From Luidia sarsii (lineage: Eukaryota > Echinodermata > Asteroidea > Paxillosida > Luidiidae): 64,000 nt of DNA. The translations under genes were made by a program, and so were the position numbers. How positions within the stretch are numbered: position 1 is the first letter of the stretch; each line of letters starts with the position of its first letter. Shown here piece by piece: positions 10,009 through 20,017 of this stretch. The DNA lies in NCBI GenBank assembly GCA_949987565.1, contig OX465102.1:30162759-30226758 (forward strand), in the 5' to 3' direction. Under the pieces are notes generated by a model that was not told where the DNA came from, did no database searches, and saw nothing but the letters and a program-made list of their open reading frames with translations.

Positions 10009-12206
10009 ACAACACTTTGCATGCTTCAGTCCAATATTACGTCATCTTCATGTGTGATCTCCCCCATGTCTTGTCGCTACGGTCTTGTTAGGTCCTGTTG
10101 GGATCGATGCGTCCGATCCTCGAAAATTGTGCGATAAGAATTTCGGTCATTAAATTTTGTTCCAAGAATAAGTTGGCAACATTTTTGGGGGAGAATGTAG
10201 TGAAAAGAAATGAATTATCGTGGTTGACATCATTCCATTTTTCCATAGACATGGACCCCCATCGAGACAATGGTTCCATCCGCAAAGCGCGATCGACCGA
10301 CAAACGTTAATAGCGCCCTCAAGCGGTGAACAACGCTTTAGTGAAGGAGGGCGCTTTGGCTCACCTTACTTTCTCGTAAAATTGAATGATTATCATTCGA
10401 CTGAAAACAAACCACCACAATGGGAACGGAAGCTCTGCAAAAGACTAAACAGATGTCACGGCAGTGGTGGCTCAATTTGAGGGCGAAGACAATTTACGAG
10501 ATTCTTGATTAGCACCACATCAATCACCGTCATTGCCGTATTACCACTGCTCATTTAAGATTTGCCTAGGAACGTCAGAATCGCCCCGTTATTAAAAGCA
10601 GACAAAAACCCAGCATATAATGTTTACATAGTCCGCAATGGCCATGTTAGCAATCGCGTTGATAATGGCAATAACGAGAAGTATTATGCATTCTCCGCAC
10701 TCAATCAACGTCGTAAGCACGGTGTTTGGGGTAGAATAACCCATCGTCACCAGCTCCTCGTTATTCCGTCTTACGCCATTTCATCATGTACGTGCCTTAT
10801 TTCTTCGACATAATGGCTGGTACGGATTTTCCGGACACCGCTCGTAAATTTGAGGGTTTTTTCCCCTCCTCTTTAAATCCTGGATGCTAATTTATAGCAC
10901 GCTGACAGGCACGACGCAGATCTACCCGGCCAAGCAGCATTGATTGTGCGCAGAGACGATCCGACCTAGTCATCTTGCGGGGGAGCTGCCCTGCCCTGCC
11001 TATGGAACGCCGCGTTGTCACGCACTAACCTTTGGTTGACCAATTATGATGGCAAGTCGACTCGGCGAGCTGTGGCTCCCGGCTATGCCGGCCCCTGGTA
11101 CCCCTCTTCCCCTCGACTCGGTCTATAGCCAAACACGCATTGTCTTGTATATCATATCCTTCGGGAGGGAGGGGGGACCAAAGGACAGGGATCGCGCATA
11201 AACGAACGGTAACATCTCGTATAGGGGGGTGCATTGTACAGCAAAGCAAAGAGCAGGTTGCGGTTTGTATACACTGAATACAGGGGCTTGCAGCGCTGTT
11301 CGGTCGAGAGTACATGTATACTCACCTGGAAACTGGGGCCCAGTGTGCACTTTCCTGTATAGGTTGTGAGACATTAAACTGTAGCTTGAGAGCCATTTTT
11401 AAAAAGGAGCCAGAGAGGCTGGAGTGGGACAAAGTACATTGCCGTACCGGTGTGTGGACAGTTGCTGTGACGGGCTGGTCTCAGTACTAGTAATCACGAC
11501 TATCTATTACAGGCCTCTCAAAAGGGAAAACCCGGTCGGCTCCATAATATTTGCACATCTGCTCGAAGCGTGCTCGCAGTGCCCGCATGTTTGATCGTGC
11601 AGTCTGTCGATCGCCCACCTCCAGCCCAATCCCCAACACACTGCACGCACCCAAGTTTAAATTGCCATTTCCATGATCGGCACTTTGGACGAGGGCACCA
11701 TCCAGTCTCCGACGGCTAAATGTGCCTCTGTCTGCCATCGGACAACCCTCCCCCCTAACGCAACACGCACTCAAGTTTTAAATTGGTAGTTTCACGTCCT
11801 GCACTTCGTGGTCGCCGGATCCTCAAACGCATTTGTTTTGGGTCGGCGGTGTTTTGTAAGACCAAAGGGATGCTTCTAATCTGAGTAGAGCGTGCGGGTT
11901 GGACAACGTACACCATCTGGCAGTAAGTTGTCAATAGACCTAATGCGATGGCGCCATCGGAATAGGGTGTCGTACGGATTCGAAATCCGGCGCACGACCT
12001 CGACCAGCTCGGTGCCTGCAACCTTTCCTTGCTCTATGCTGCAAACAGAAAGCAGGGATGGCAGGTTCGAATTCCGCCCGAGCAGCCTGTATTTCATTTT
12101 TGCAGCAGGAAATCGCACAAAGCACCGAGCCTACGGTAATAGCTGTACATGGAATAGGGCAAAGCCTCATCGAATCATAACCTCACGGAACCTACGCAAT
12201 TTCATA
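10009..12206. other. About 2.2 kb without a recognisable gene
   Basis: Several overlapping frames of 60-120 codons occur on both strands between 11.0 and 12.3 kb in slightly GC-richer DNA, but none shows a motif I know. A tRNA B-box-like GGTTCGAATTCC is at about 12063 and a second hairpin CGGATTCGAAATCCG near 11977. Neither has a matching A box or cloverleaf. Confidence 0.45.
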
Positions 12207-12432
12207 TGTGACCCGGCACAGCGACATGAGGAATATCCCACCAAAACACTTTTCGAGTAAACAACGCCTAAAGTCAAAGTATCTTCTCAATTTTTTGTAT
12301 TTTCGGAAAGTTAATGTATTGGAGGAAATTTTGATATCATTTGAAAGCTAATGGTACACTCTTTCACATCATTAGAAAATCTCAAAATCTCAAAAGTGGG
12401 GGTTATTCCTCATTATGATGTGCCGGGTCACA
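12207..12432. mobile_element. GTGACC-type MITE, short form
   Basis: Perfect 14-bp inverted ends, TGTGACCCGGCACA and TGTGCCGGGTCACA, are bordered on both sides by TA (12205-12206 and 12433-12434). Internal landmarks are CCAAAACACTTTTCGAGTAA near the left end and AATCTCAAAATCTCAAAA near the right. It is non-coding, 226 bp. The TA target suggests a Tc1/mariner-type parent, though copy 61414-61591 is bordered by AT. Confidence 0.75.
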
Positions 12433-12434
12433 TA

Positions 12435-13192
12435 TGATTATCATACATCAAGGTATGAAATGACGACCAATCAACGGGACAGAACGTCGTATGTAGTTGC
12501 GCAGCAGACGGGATTGGTCAGCAACTACCGTACTGGTCTCCTGCGTGCCTGTAGATGAGGGCGCCCTTCATTCTCAGATGGCGTAATGTGCCTAATAATC
12601 TGTTAGCAGACAACCATCGACAAGGCCTGGTTTGTCATTGTTTTTCCCCGCAAGATGATGGTAAAATTACGTCAGTATGTTAGTGATAGACATCATTTCT
12701 CGATTGGCCTGACATAGTCCACGGCTTCATTACTTCATGTATTATTTCCCCAGCACATTTCTAGGCATCTTTTTCTAAAGACCTATTAATGTTGCTGTGC
12801 GTGCTCTTTGCCTGCTGTATTTTGTTTTTGTGAGATTTTTGAATTCCCTCCAGCACTGTTTGTCATTCTTGACGGTAGTTGGCGGGATTGGGTTTTGTAT
12901 AAATAAAAAATAAATAAAAAAATATCTACAGTCACACGGAATGTGCTGCACTCCAAATTCTAAAAATGTATCTAATGTAAGGAAGGAGCAAGATAGTTTT
13001 AAAACCAAACATAGTTAACTTTTTTTAGATGTGTTGATGGTTGGTGGGAGATATGTTGAACAGTAGTGAGATATGTCTGCTCAGGGTTACGGATAATAAT
13101 GTTTACGTCTAAAACGAACGTCACTCTACTAAACGTATCTGTGAGACGTCACGCTAACAGTGCGGAACTTGCTATTCTCGCTTTGAACATGT
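12435..13192. other. No gene; A-rich run
   Basis: No recognisable gene. An A-rich (AAATAAAA)n run lies at about 12898-12925. Confidence 0.5.
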
Positions 13193-13341
13193 CCTGGGAT
13201 CGATTTCACCAAAGTCATCCGTAACTGATGATCCATCGTAAGACGGTGAACAATGCACACAAACCATACGATGTATCACAACGTTATCCATCGTAAGTTG
13301 AGCTACGATGCATCGTAAGACTTTGTGAAATCCAGTCCTGG
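13193..13341. mobile_element. Small MITE with GATTTCAC.AAAGTC ends
   Basis: About 149 bp. The left end CCTGGGATCGATTTCACCAA pairs with the right end TTGTGAAATCCAGTCCTGG. The interior contains three or four ATCCATCGTAAG or CTACGATGCATCGTAAG motifs in alternating orientation, so the whole unit can fold back. Single copy in the window and non-coding. Confidence 0.6.
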
Positions 13342-13420
13342 TCGGGATCGAGACGGCAATCCCTTTAGATTTCTAGGGAAGAAAATGTGGTAAAGGAGTT
13401 AATATTTATTGACTTGAGGT

Positions 13421-13571
13421 GATACACAAAAATGTTGCAAATTGCTTACTGACTAAAATTACCAAAATGCAAATCTTAAAATTTAGTGGGCCTGACGTTT
13501 CCATCCTAGCAGGACCTTTGAGAAAGGTCCTGCTAGAATGGAAACGTCAGGCCCACTAAATTTTAAGATTG
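13421..13571. mobile_element. PLE-1 3' ends forming a near-perfect palindrome
   Basis: At 13472-13570, two 47-bp arms (one mismatch) flank a 5-base centre. Each arm runs AATCTTAAAATTTAGTGGGC, then CTGACGTTTCCATCCTAGCA. The left flank continues into the PLE-1 tail (TTGCAAATTGCTTACTGAC), so the structure is two PLE-1 termini joined head to head. Arms this similar would suggest a recent origin or gene conversion. Confidence 0.65.
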
Positions 13572-14490
13572 ATTGACTTGACGAGATTGTCAGCCGACGT
13601 GTCTGTATAGGCCTAGACGTGGACATTATCCAGTGCAACGACACCTAGCCAGCTACACCACTTGCACGTTCTGGGCGTTGCACGGGCGGGCGTGGCCCTC
13701 CATACTGCCGGCTGCGTAATCAGCGCATGCCGTGCACGGACCATGTGTCCGGGCCTGACTGTCAACGCGGAGGGGGTAATTAAGGGGCTCCGCTAAGCCC
13801 ACCGCGAGATTGCATCGCGCACTCCCAGCCCTGCCCTCCCACTGCGATGGCAATCTGTACCGTAGTTGTGGGCGTGGGAGTCAGATCGGGTGATGAGTGG
13901 CCGTTGCAACCGACCACAGGTTGTTGGCCGTGCGCCAGCGAAAATGGGGGCACTCGGATTCGCACCCGTCCTTGTCTGTCCGGATCCATTTCAATTGTAA
14001 CGTCAATCTCCAACCGGTAAGCCGACAGCTCTGAAAAAAACAACTAACCTACAGTTTGCTGTGAGCCGAGTCGTTGACGCTTTCGGTACAGCCGGAGAAG
14101 GCATCCGATGGCGTTTTACTTCATTCTGCTCAGCATTGCATTAGATGTTTCCTGGAAAGTCTATAAATATCAGGAATGCCAGCCTGTATGATCGGCTTCC
14201 TAGAGTTACCACTATAGGATACACGGCATATGAGGCATCTCCAAATGCCTGCATCAAGCCTACTTATCCTTTGGCAGTGATCTCAAGGGAGTGCTATGAC
14301 GTATGGTAGGCGTAGACGATATATGAGCCCGAGTATACAGGCATTGATTTGATGCTCCTTCAATTAGTCGTTAGTAGTTGCAGTAGCTATTTATCAATGT
14401 ACCGTAAGTAACGAGCAGGACTGCCGATGCAGCGTGCGAAATACGTTTTCCTTTAAACGTCACTGTAGTAATGCTGTCCGTCTTAGCCGT
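13572..14490. other. No recognisable gene
   Basis: Somewhat GC-richer to 14 kb, then ordinary. Open frames under 90 codons with no motif. Confidence 0.5.
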
Positions 14491-14493
14491 GAG

Positions 14494-14886
14494 AAAATGT
14501 GGATGAAGCGTCTTCGAACTATTCAACCACATGGTCTCAACATCTAGGAGGGTAATGACTAACACCATGCAGCTTTCTGATAATCATTGTTTTGTGTTCA
14601 GTCCTTCACACTTCTCTCTTTGATCTTTCCCCTCTTCTCACTAATCCCTACCCTACTCCTTGCCCTTCTCTTTGATCTTTCCCCCTCTTCTCACTAATCC
14701 CTACCCTACTCCTTGCCCTTCCCTTTGATCTCTCCCTACCAGCTTCACTCTTTGTCCTCTGTTTCTCATCAGTGTCCTATTCACTCTCTCCCCCTTCCTT
14801 CGTGTACATGTATCTGTTTTGTCCTTGTCACTCTGCCTTTGAGAAGGGTCCTGCTAGGATCGAAACGTGTTAAATTTTAAGATTTC
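14494..14886 (+). mobile_element. PLE-1 3' portion with endonuclease C-terminus
   Basis: It begins with a short coding remnant, KMWMKRLRTIQPHGLNI, then TAG at 14545-14547. A pyrimidine-rich 3' region of about 300 bp follows, with an internal duplication of CTCACTAATCCCTACCCTAC, then GTACATGTATCTGTTTTGTC, then the terminal hairpin block GGTCCTGCTAGGATCGAAAC. The peptide matches the C-terminal pattern of Penelope-like GIY-YIG endonucleases. 5'-truncated, with no RT domain. The 3' end lacks the GTCAGGCCCAC part present in sister copies. Confidence 0.65.
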
Positions 14887-15102
14887 CTTTAAACGTGTGT
14901 ACTGTCACATTGTTGAGCAAATGAGCGTTACACTTGGCCTAACACTGTGAATCAAACGCGGTTCTGGTATTTTGGGGCATCGGGTAGGGAGTTTGCGAAT
15001 AATTTTAAACCAATGTAATCGTATTGACCAGTAATGTGTACCGGTTAATATTTGTACATCCACGTTTGTCTATTCGCGGTTGAACATTTCCTAAACATAT
15101 CT
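14887..15102. other. No recognisable feature
   Basis: Short spacer between the PLE-1 end and the Mutator-like MITE. Confidence 0.5.
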
Positions 15103-15111
15103 TTTTATATA

Positions 15112-15294
15112 CGCAGTAGCTGTTGTAACGGCAGTCGTCCGTGTGGTTCCCTGACTTGATTGTATTTCGTCAGCATTGCAGGCTGGTTGAACCAGTCTAT
15201 TAGCTGATAGTCTGGTTCCAAGAGCTAAACATCCTGACAAATACTGTGAAGTCAGGGAACCACACGGACGACTGCCGTAACAACAGCCACTGCG
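15112..15294 (-). mobile_element. Mutator-like MITE, copy 1, with 9-bp target duplication
   Basis: The 183-bp element has about 46-bp terminal inverted repeats beginning CGCAGTAGCTGTTGTAACGG and ending in its complement, ...ACAGCCACTGCG. Identical 9-bp direct repeats TTTTATATA flank it at 15103-15111 and 15295-15303. Long inverted ends with a 9-bp duplication fit Mutator-like elements. It is non-coding. The second copy, 20672-20845, is in the opposite orientation. Confidence 0.8.
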
Positions 15295-15499
15295 TTTTAT
15301 ATAACATAGGCCTACTTGAATGAACAATAGTCCATAAAACGTTACAGAAATGCCAAACTCATGTACACGTATATGCAATAAGTTCTATAAACGACAGCCC
15401 TATGGCCTTATCAATGGTTAAAAGTATAATGAAACGTGCTGACCCCTTATCTATATACAAGTCCATATGTAATAAGTGCTTGTGAACACGACTCTTTAA

Positions 15500-15969
15500 A
15501 AGGATAACACAACATTGGTCGAGGTCAGAGATTAGCATCCATACGTTGTCTGATCCAAAATATGCATGAAATAGCACGCATTTGAACATTTCAGCTCAAT
15601 CCGCCAACCGAGTCTCGAGAAAATCGTGAAAACCGCTTCATTTTGTTTCGCGAAAATGTTTGGATCTATGGGTGATATGTAAATGGTTTCTTTACTCTTT
15701 TCTCCCCAAAATACAGCAATTTAAGCAGAAATATTTCAGTGCGATTTTTCTAATTATAACCATCTTCAAAATGTATAAGTTTCACAAAAATCTAGTGGGC
15801 ATGACGTTTCGATCCTAGCAGGACCTTTCTCAAAGGCAGAGTGACAAGGACAAAACAGATACATGTACACGAAGGAAGGGGGAAGAGAGTGAATACGTTC
15901 CATGTATTAGTTTCATGTAAATCTGTGAACATATCTATTTTTCGATCTTACCCATGTTTCGTAGGGGGT
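15500..15969. mobile_element. TTAA-flanked MITE, family A, copy 2 (interrupted)
   Basis: TTAA sits at both borders (15496-15499 and 15970-15973). The ends are decayed (AGGATAACACAACATTGGTC on the left, GTTTCGTAGGGGG on the right), but the interior follows copies 1 and 3: AATCCGCCAACCGAGTCTCG, then ATTTTGTTTCGCGAAAATG. A PLE-1 fragment interrupts it at 15785-15903. Confidence 0.7.
15785..15903 (-). mobile_element. PLE-1 fragment with 12-bp target duplication
   Basis: A 119-bp minus-strand PLE-1 3' piece (reads GATCCTAGCAGGACCTTTCT then GTGACAAGGACAAAACAGAT) lies inside the TTAA element. It is bordered by GTATAAGTTTCA (15773-15784) and GTATTAGTTTCA (15904-15915), 11 of 12 identical, and uninterrupted host copies have this sequence only once. 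This shows insertion by a target-primed type of mechanism and gives the true ends of this truncated copy. Confidence 0.75.
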
Positions 15970-15973
15970 TTAA

Positions 15974-16855
15974 GGGACTGGCCCCCTGTCACTAATCAGG
16001 CCAGCAATGTCATCGACGGGTAGTCTGTTACCGCGTGTCTTCTCCTCTGACAAAAAAGGAGCGATCCGTGTTTAAGCACAAAAGTACCGTGCGCCAGAAT
16101 TTCTGCCGGCTTTGGCTGAACAGCAGGGGGGACAATTGATGTCAAATTCGCGGTTGGGCAGGGAAGAAATTGCATTTGAGCTCCCGAATCAGCGGTAAGC
16201 GAATCCGCCGACGAGCCTGTAACCAGACACAGTTCGGCAGCTGGGATTGAGACTGCGCTGAGATTTGATACGGTGACGGTCAATTGCACTCTGCCGGGCT
16301 TTTCTCACTCTTTTTATTCCATCCCTGTTCCGAGACTCGTTAGTACAATGGCATTGCCGCTGCCCGGATTGTTTTGCGTGCAGAAGTTGAACGACACTTC
16401 AACGACAGGATCCGCACAGCGCATTATGCGAAGCGCCGTAGCTCATACGACGCGTGGTGCGCATGAGCAGTGTGAGCCTTCATACGTACCTTCTCCACAG
16501 AGTACAAGTACGATTGCCATTATCTAAGATGTTTATTTTCAAACCTGTGGGGGCAAAACTATGAACATGCCGAGGTTGAGACATTTTACAGCATTGCTTA
16601 TTTTAGATAACCCAATATGTTAATACAAATTAACACAGCGCATTTTCCATCTGCATATGTTCATAATGCGCTTTGCATAGTTTAAGCATGTTTTATATGA
16701 AATAGTACACCACTCATAATTATTACATTAGCACCATCATACGATATACCGGAACGCAATAATATACCATTAATACTACACCATAAATTAATGTTTTATT
16801 CAAGCTCCATTAGTTAAATATATCAATAAAACATAAGTCCGGAGACTTATGTCTC
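15974..16855. other. No gene; AT-rich second half
   Basis: No recognisable gene. From about 16550 to 16850 the sequence is strongly AT-rich without a clear repeat unit. Confidence 0.5.
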
Positions 16856-17099
16856 ATCCCTTCCCTTCTCTTTGATCTCACCCTAACAGCTTTCCTCTTT
16901 GTCCTTTATTTCTTATCCGTGTCCTATTCACTCTCTTCCCCCTTCCTTCGTGTACATGTATCTGTTTTGTCCTTGTCACTCTGCCTTTGAGAAAGGTCCT
17001 GCTAGGATCGAAACATCAGGCCCACTAATTTCTGAGATTTGCATTTTGGTAATTTTAGTCAGTAAGCAGTTTGCAACATTTTTTTGCATATCACTTTAA
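16856..17099 (+). mobile_element. PLE-1 3' end with full tail
   Basis: It carries the pyrimidine-rich block, GTACATGTATCTGTTTTGTC, the hairpin GGTCCTGCTAGGATCGAAAC, ATCAGGCCCACTAA, and then the complete tail GATTTGCATTTTGGTAATTT, TAGTCAGTAAGCAGTTTGCA, ACATTTTTTTGCATATCACT. The coding part is missing. The best copy in the window for defining the terminus. Confidence 0.65.
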
Positions 17100-17581
17100 G
17101 TCTGGAGACAGTATGAAAAATTAATGAATCTCTCCCAAATAACTGAAATGAATAAGAATTATTCATGTATTATTCCTGTGTCTGCAGTAAATGCCAAATA
17201 CGAGATGTCTCGTTGCCCCTTAAGATGGATTCTACGCAAGGCACTGTCTTCGAAAACATAGTCTATCGGCGCGATGTCTTCACTCAGACGAACGGTAACA
17301 CAACCTCCCATTGCAAATGCAGGGCTGTTTTGTCTACATCACTCCGCACAACCAATGGCGCCCTTCACTTCATCTCATTTCATTCATCATGTCTCAGGTA
17401 TTGACAAACACAGAAAAAACAACAAAGAAGAGATAACAGGAGACGGGACGGAGGAAAGAGTAGGCGAAGAGAGACGAAGACAGGCTAAGGGGTCGCACCC
17501 CCTGTGGATGGCTAAAATACGAGCTTCGCCACTGTCTAGCAGATCTCCGTCGTGCTTCTGTCGAAAACAAAAGAAACCAAA
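17100..17581. other. No recognisable gene
   Basis: Short frames only. TTTCATTTCATTCATC-type local redundancy but no supported feature. Confidence 0.5.
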
Positions 17582-17583
17582 TA

Positions 17584-18041
17584 TGTGACCCGGCACAGCA
17601 TAATGAGAAATAAGCCCCACTTTTGAGATTTTGAGTTTTCTAATGATGTGAAAGAGTATATTAGCTTTCAAATGATATAAAATTTATTTCCGCATGAACG
17701 TTGTTGTAAATAGTACAAGGGGACTTCGCTCCTACATTTGGCACCAGACATAATATAGCAGCACCAGTCTAACTCCTCGAAAGCGGCCAATTAAAAAAGG
17801 CAGGATCTTTATATTTTCATGAAAACAGTATACAAACACTTCCCCGAAATCCTCGTTTTTCAACATTTAGAGACGAATTTCGGAAAAATTCTTTGGACAT
17901 AATATCCTTCAACACATTAACTTTCCGAAAATACAAAAAAAAAATTTGATTTTCTTAATCGAATTGAGAAGATACTTTGACTTCAGGCGTTGTTTACTCG
18001 AAAAGTGTTTTGGTGGGATATTCCCGCTGTGCCGGGTCACA
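17584..18041. mobile_element. GTGACC-type MITE, long form
   Basis: 458 bp with ends TGTGACCCGGCACA and TGTGCCGGGTCACA, bordered by TA on both sides (17582-17583, 18042-18043). The outer 90-100 bp at each end match the short form, but a central segment of about 250 bp is present. Part of it (CCCGAAATCCTCG, TTCAACATTTAGAGACGAAT) recurs inverted in 21499-21989. Non-coding. Confidence 0.75.
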
Positions 18042-18156
18042 TATTTGTTAATCCAGAAAGAGAAAAATCCCTTTACTCTACATACCCTCACAACACAAAA
18101 CCATAAATATTGATACAAATCGACAAGACAGCATTAGTTCAAAACAAACCGGAAGA

Positions 18157-18378
18157 ATAAATAGGTTTGCGTTGACACCATGTAAATTCTCTTGTGTGAG
18201 TAAGTGTGGTTCTGAAAAGAACCGGAGGAACTCGGCGTTTCGACAGTGTACTCTGCTCGTCTTCTCCTGAAGACGAGCAGAGTATACTGTTCGAAACGCC
18301 GAGTTCCTCCGGTTCTTTTCTGAACCACACTTACTCTCAAAAGAGAATTTACATGGTGTCTCCGCAAACCTATTTATC
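18157..18378. mobile_element. PLE-2 foldback palindrome, copy 1 (complete)
   Basis: Two arms of about 100 bp are inverted copies, starting ATAAATAGGTTTGCG and ending CGCAAACCTATTTAT. The shared inner blocks are GTAAATTCTCTTTTG-like, GTGGTTCTGAAAAGAACC and GGAGGAACTCGGCGTTTCGA. The centre reads CTCCTGAAGACGAGCAGAGT then ATACTGTTCGAAACGCC. The centre resembles a hammerhead ribozyme core (CUGANGA, stem, GAAA). Such motifs are known from Penelope-like element termini, so this is probably a PLE-type inverted end. Sequence after the right arm is also shared with copy 2. Confidence 0.6.
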
Positions 18379-18496
18379 CTGATTTTCTCACCATGCAAAC
18401 CTTCAAATCTCATTTAAACCGGAAGAAGGTAACTAGACAAAAGAAAACAGACGATGACAAGTACTGCACGTAATGTGTTGAGTTTTAAGCAGTACG

Positions 18497-18612
18497 ATAC
18501 GAGGTTGCAAACTAACGTTGCAAACTAATTACCAACTAAAATGAAAATTGACTCAAATGCAAATCTTAAAGATATCGAAGGCCAGTCGTTTCAATCGTGC
18601 AGGATCTTTCCC
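18497..18612 (+). mobile_element. Degenerate PLE-1 tail
   Basis: GTTGCAAACTAATTACC, AATGCAAATCTTAAAG, GTCGTTTCAATCGTGCAGGA and TCTTTCCCAAAGGCAGC follow the reverse PLE-1 end block by block with many substitutions. An old copy. Confidence 0.4.
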
Positions 18613-18883
18613 AAAGGCAGCATTATTTGAGTCTGTTGCTGAACAAGTTAAACTCAAAAATATACTTGTTCGTGACATTATCGCGAGCTCGTTGCTTTCT
18701 TATAGCGTGTTTATAGAGTCTGGCAGTAAAGACACTGCGTGTACAGCCATGCATGTGAGCTTATAATCTGTCCAGCGGGCTAGATAATAACCTCGTTGTT
18801 CACATTCATGGTTCGACATTAAAACAAAAGAGAAAGTGTATATTGAGGAAAGGATGTGTTTCAGGCTATAGAGCTGGACAAGC

Positions 18884-18914
18884 CGGGTACCCGACAGAAA
18901 TGAACGGGTACCCG
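18884..18914. repeat. CGGGTACCCG palindrome pair 1
   Basis: Two exact copies of the 10-bp palindrome CGGGTACCCG start 21 bp apart (18884 and 18905). Two similar pairs occur at 19195-19228 and 20427-20460. Confidence 0.85.
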
Positions 18915-19185
18915 GTTCCATTTTGTCGGTTCCATTATACCAGAAATGATTAATTTATTTCTTCCAAAGATTAATTAAGGGCACATTTGGTATCGATTTC
19001 TCAGTCAAAATATTCTCTTAACTTGTTAGCCACACTGACACTTTTGTCCGGAGGAAAGCTTATATCAAACACATTGACACGGTTTTTTCTTTCCACTGTC
19101 TGTCAAATTGCCTTTGATGGTTAACGTCAGTGTTTTCGATTATTTTTTCTCCCGTTCCCAAATGGCTCATGTTTTTCATTGAATA

Positions 19186-19234
19186 ACGGATAGCCGGGTA
19201 CCCGATGATCCCAAAATTCGGGTACCCGCTTCCC
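19186..19234. repeat. CGGGTACCCG palindrome pair 2
   Basis: Copies start at 19195 and 19219 in the context GGATAGCCGGGTACCCGATG, ATCCCAAAATTCGGGTACCC, GCTTCCC. The context matches pair 3 closely, so the repeat unit is larger than the palindromes. Confidence 0.8.
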
Positions 19235-20017
19235 GAATAACCCGAAATTGCCCATGCAGCTGGTCTAGTTCAACCGAAGTCCACCCACAGAACTTGGCAA
19301 TTCTAACAAATCGTTTAAAATGTCTCGTTCTGGTTTTCCTTCCCCTTCAATCGTTTGACATTTTATCATGCCCAAAGGACGGTGAAAGTTCCCGCGTGGC
19401 TGTCCTGGCGCCCGCGAGCATGCACCAAATACCAATTAGCCGTCGATGCCAGAGTACTTTTGATGCCGCTTTTGGCCAACTTGCACGTCAGCACAGGAAT
19501 TAATTCCCTTTTTCTCTCTCTCTCGGTAAAGGTTACCTCGGACCTCTGGACTCGGTGAAACTTCCTTAGGTAAACACACTAAGCCGTCGATTTCTGTCTT
19601 GTCTAGACTTTTCTCGTCTCGTCTTGTCCTATACGTAAATGGAGAAATTGAAAAAAGGGCCCTTCTTTTCCCCAGACGTTTGTATAGGCCTAGTCTGATT
19701 TATGTGCAATTCATATTCTAGATTAAAGTCATGATTATACTGTCTTGTGTTTTCAATTCTTGTCTCGTCTTGTATTGTGCTGTAGGGACAGTGAACGCGT
19801 ATTGTCTTCTTTCCCTCGCATGTTTTTTTTTTCGGAATCCGATTTCTGATTTTAAATAAGACTTTGGACTTTACATAGTGGAGGCACTAATGTTGGTGCC
19901 ATGGTGGCACCGTGTGAAAGGTTGCTCTGTGGTGAGTGTGGTGCTGCAAAGAACCTTCTGTATGTAGTCCTGTATTTTCCTTCCTCGCTCTTATGACGAA
20001 TTAAATGCTTAACTTAA

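Larger units (their letters stand above)
18613..20013. other. No gene; two of three KpnI-palindrome pairs
   Basis: No recognisable gene. The stretch contains two pairs of CGGGTACCCG palindromes (next entries) and AT-rich spacers. Confidence 0.5.

Noticed and set aside
11970..12085. tRNA or SINE suggested by GGTTCGAATTCC and CGGATTCGAAATCCG
   Set aside because: No A box at the right distance and no cloverleaf on either strand.
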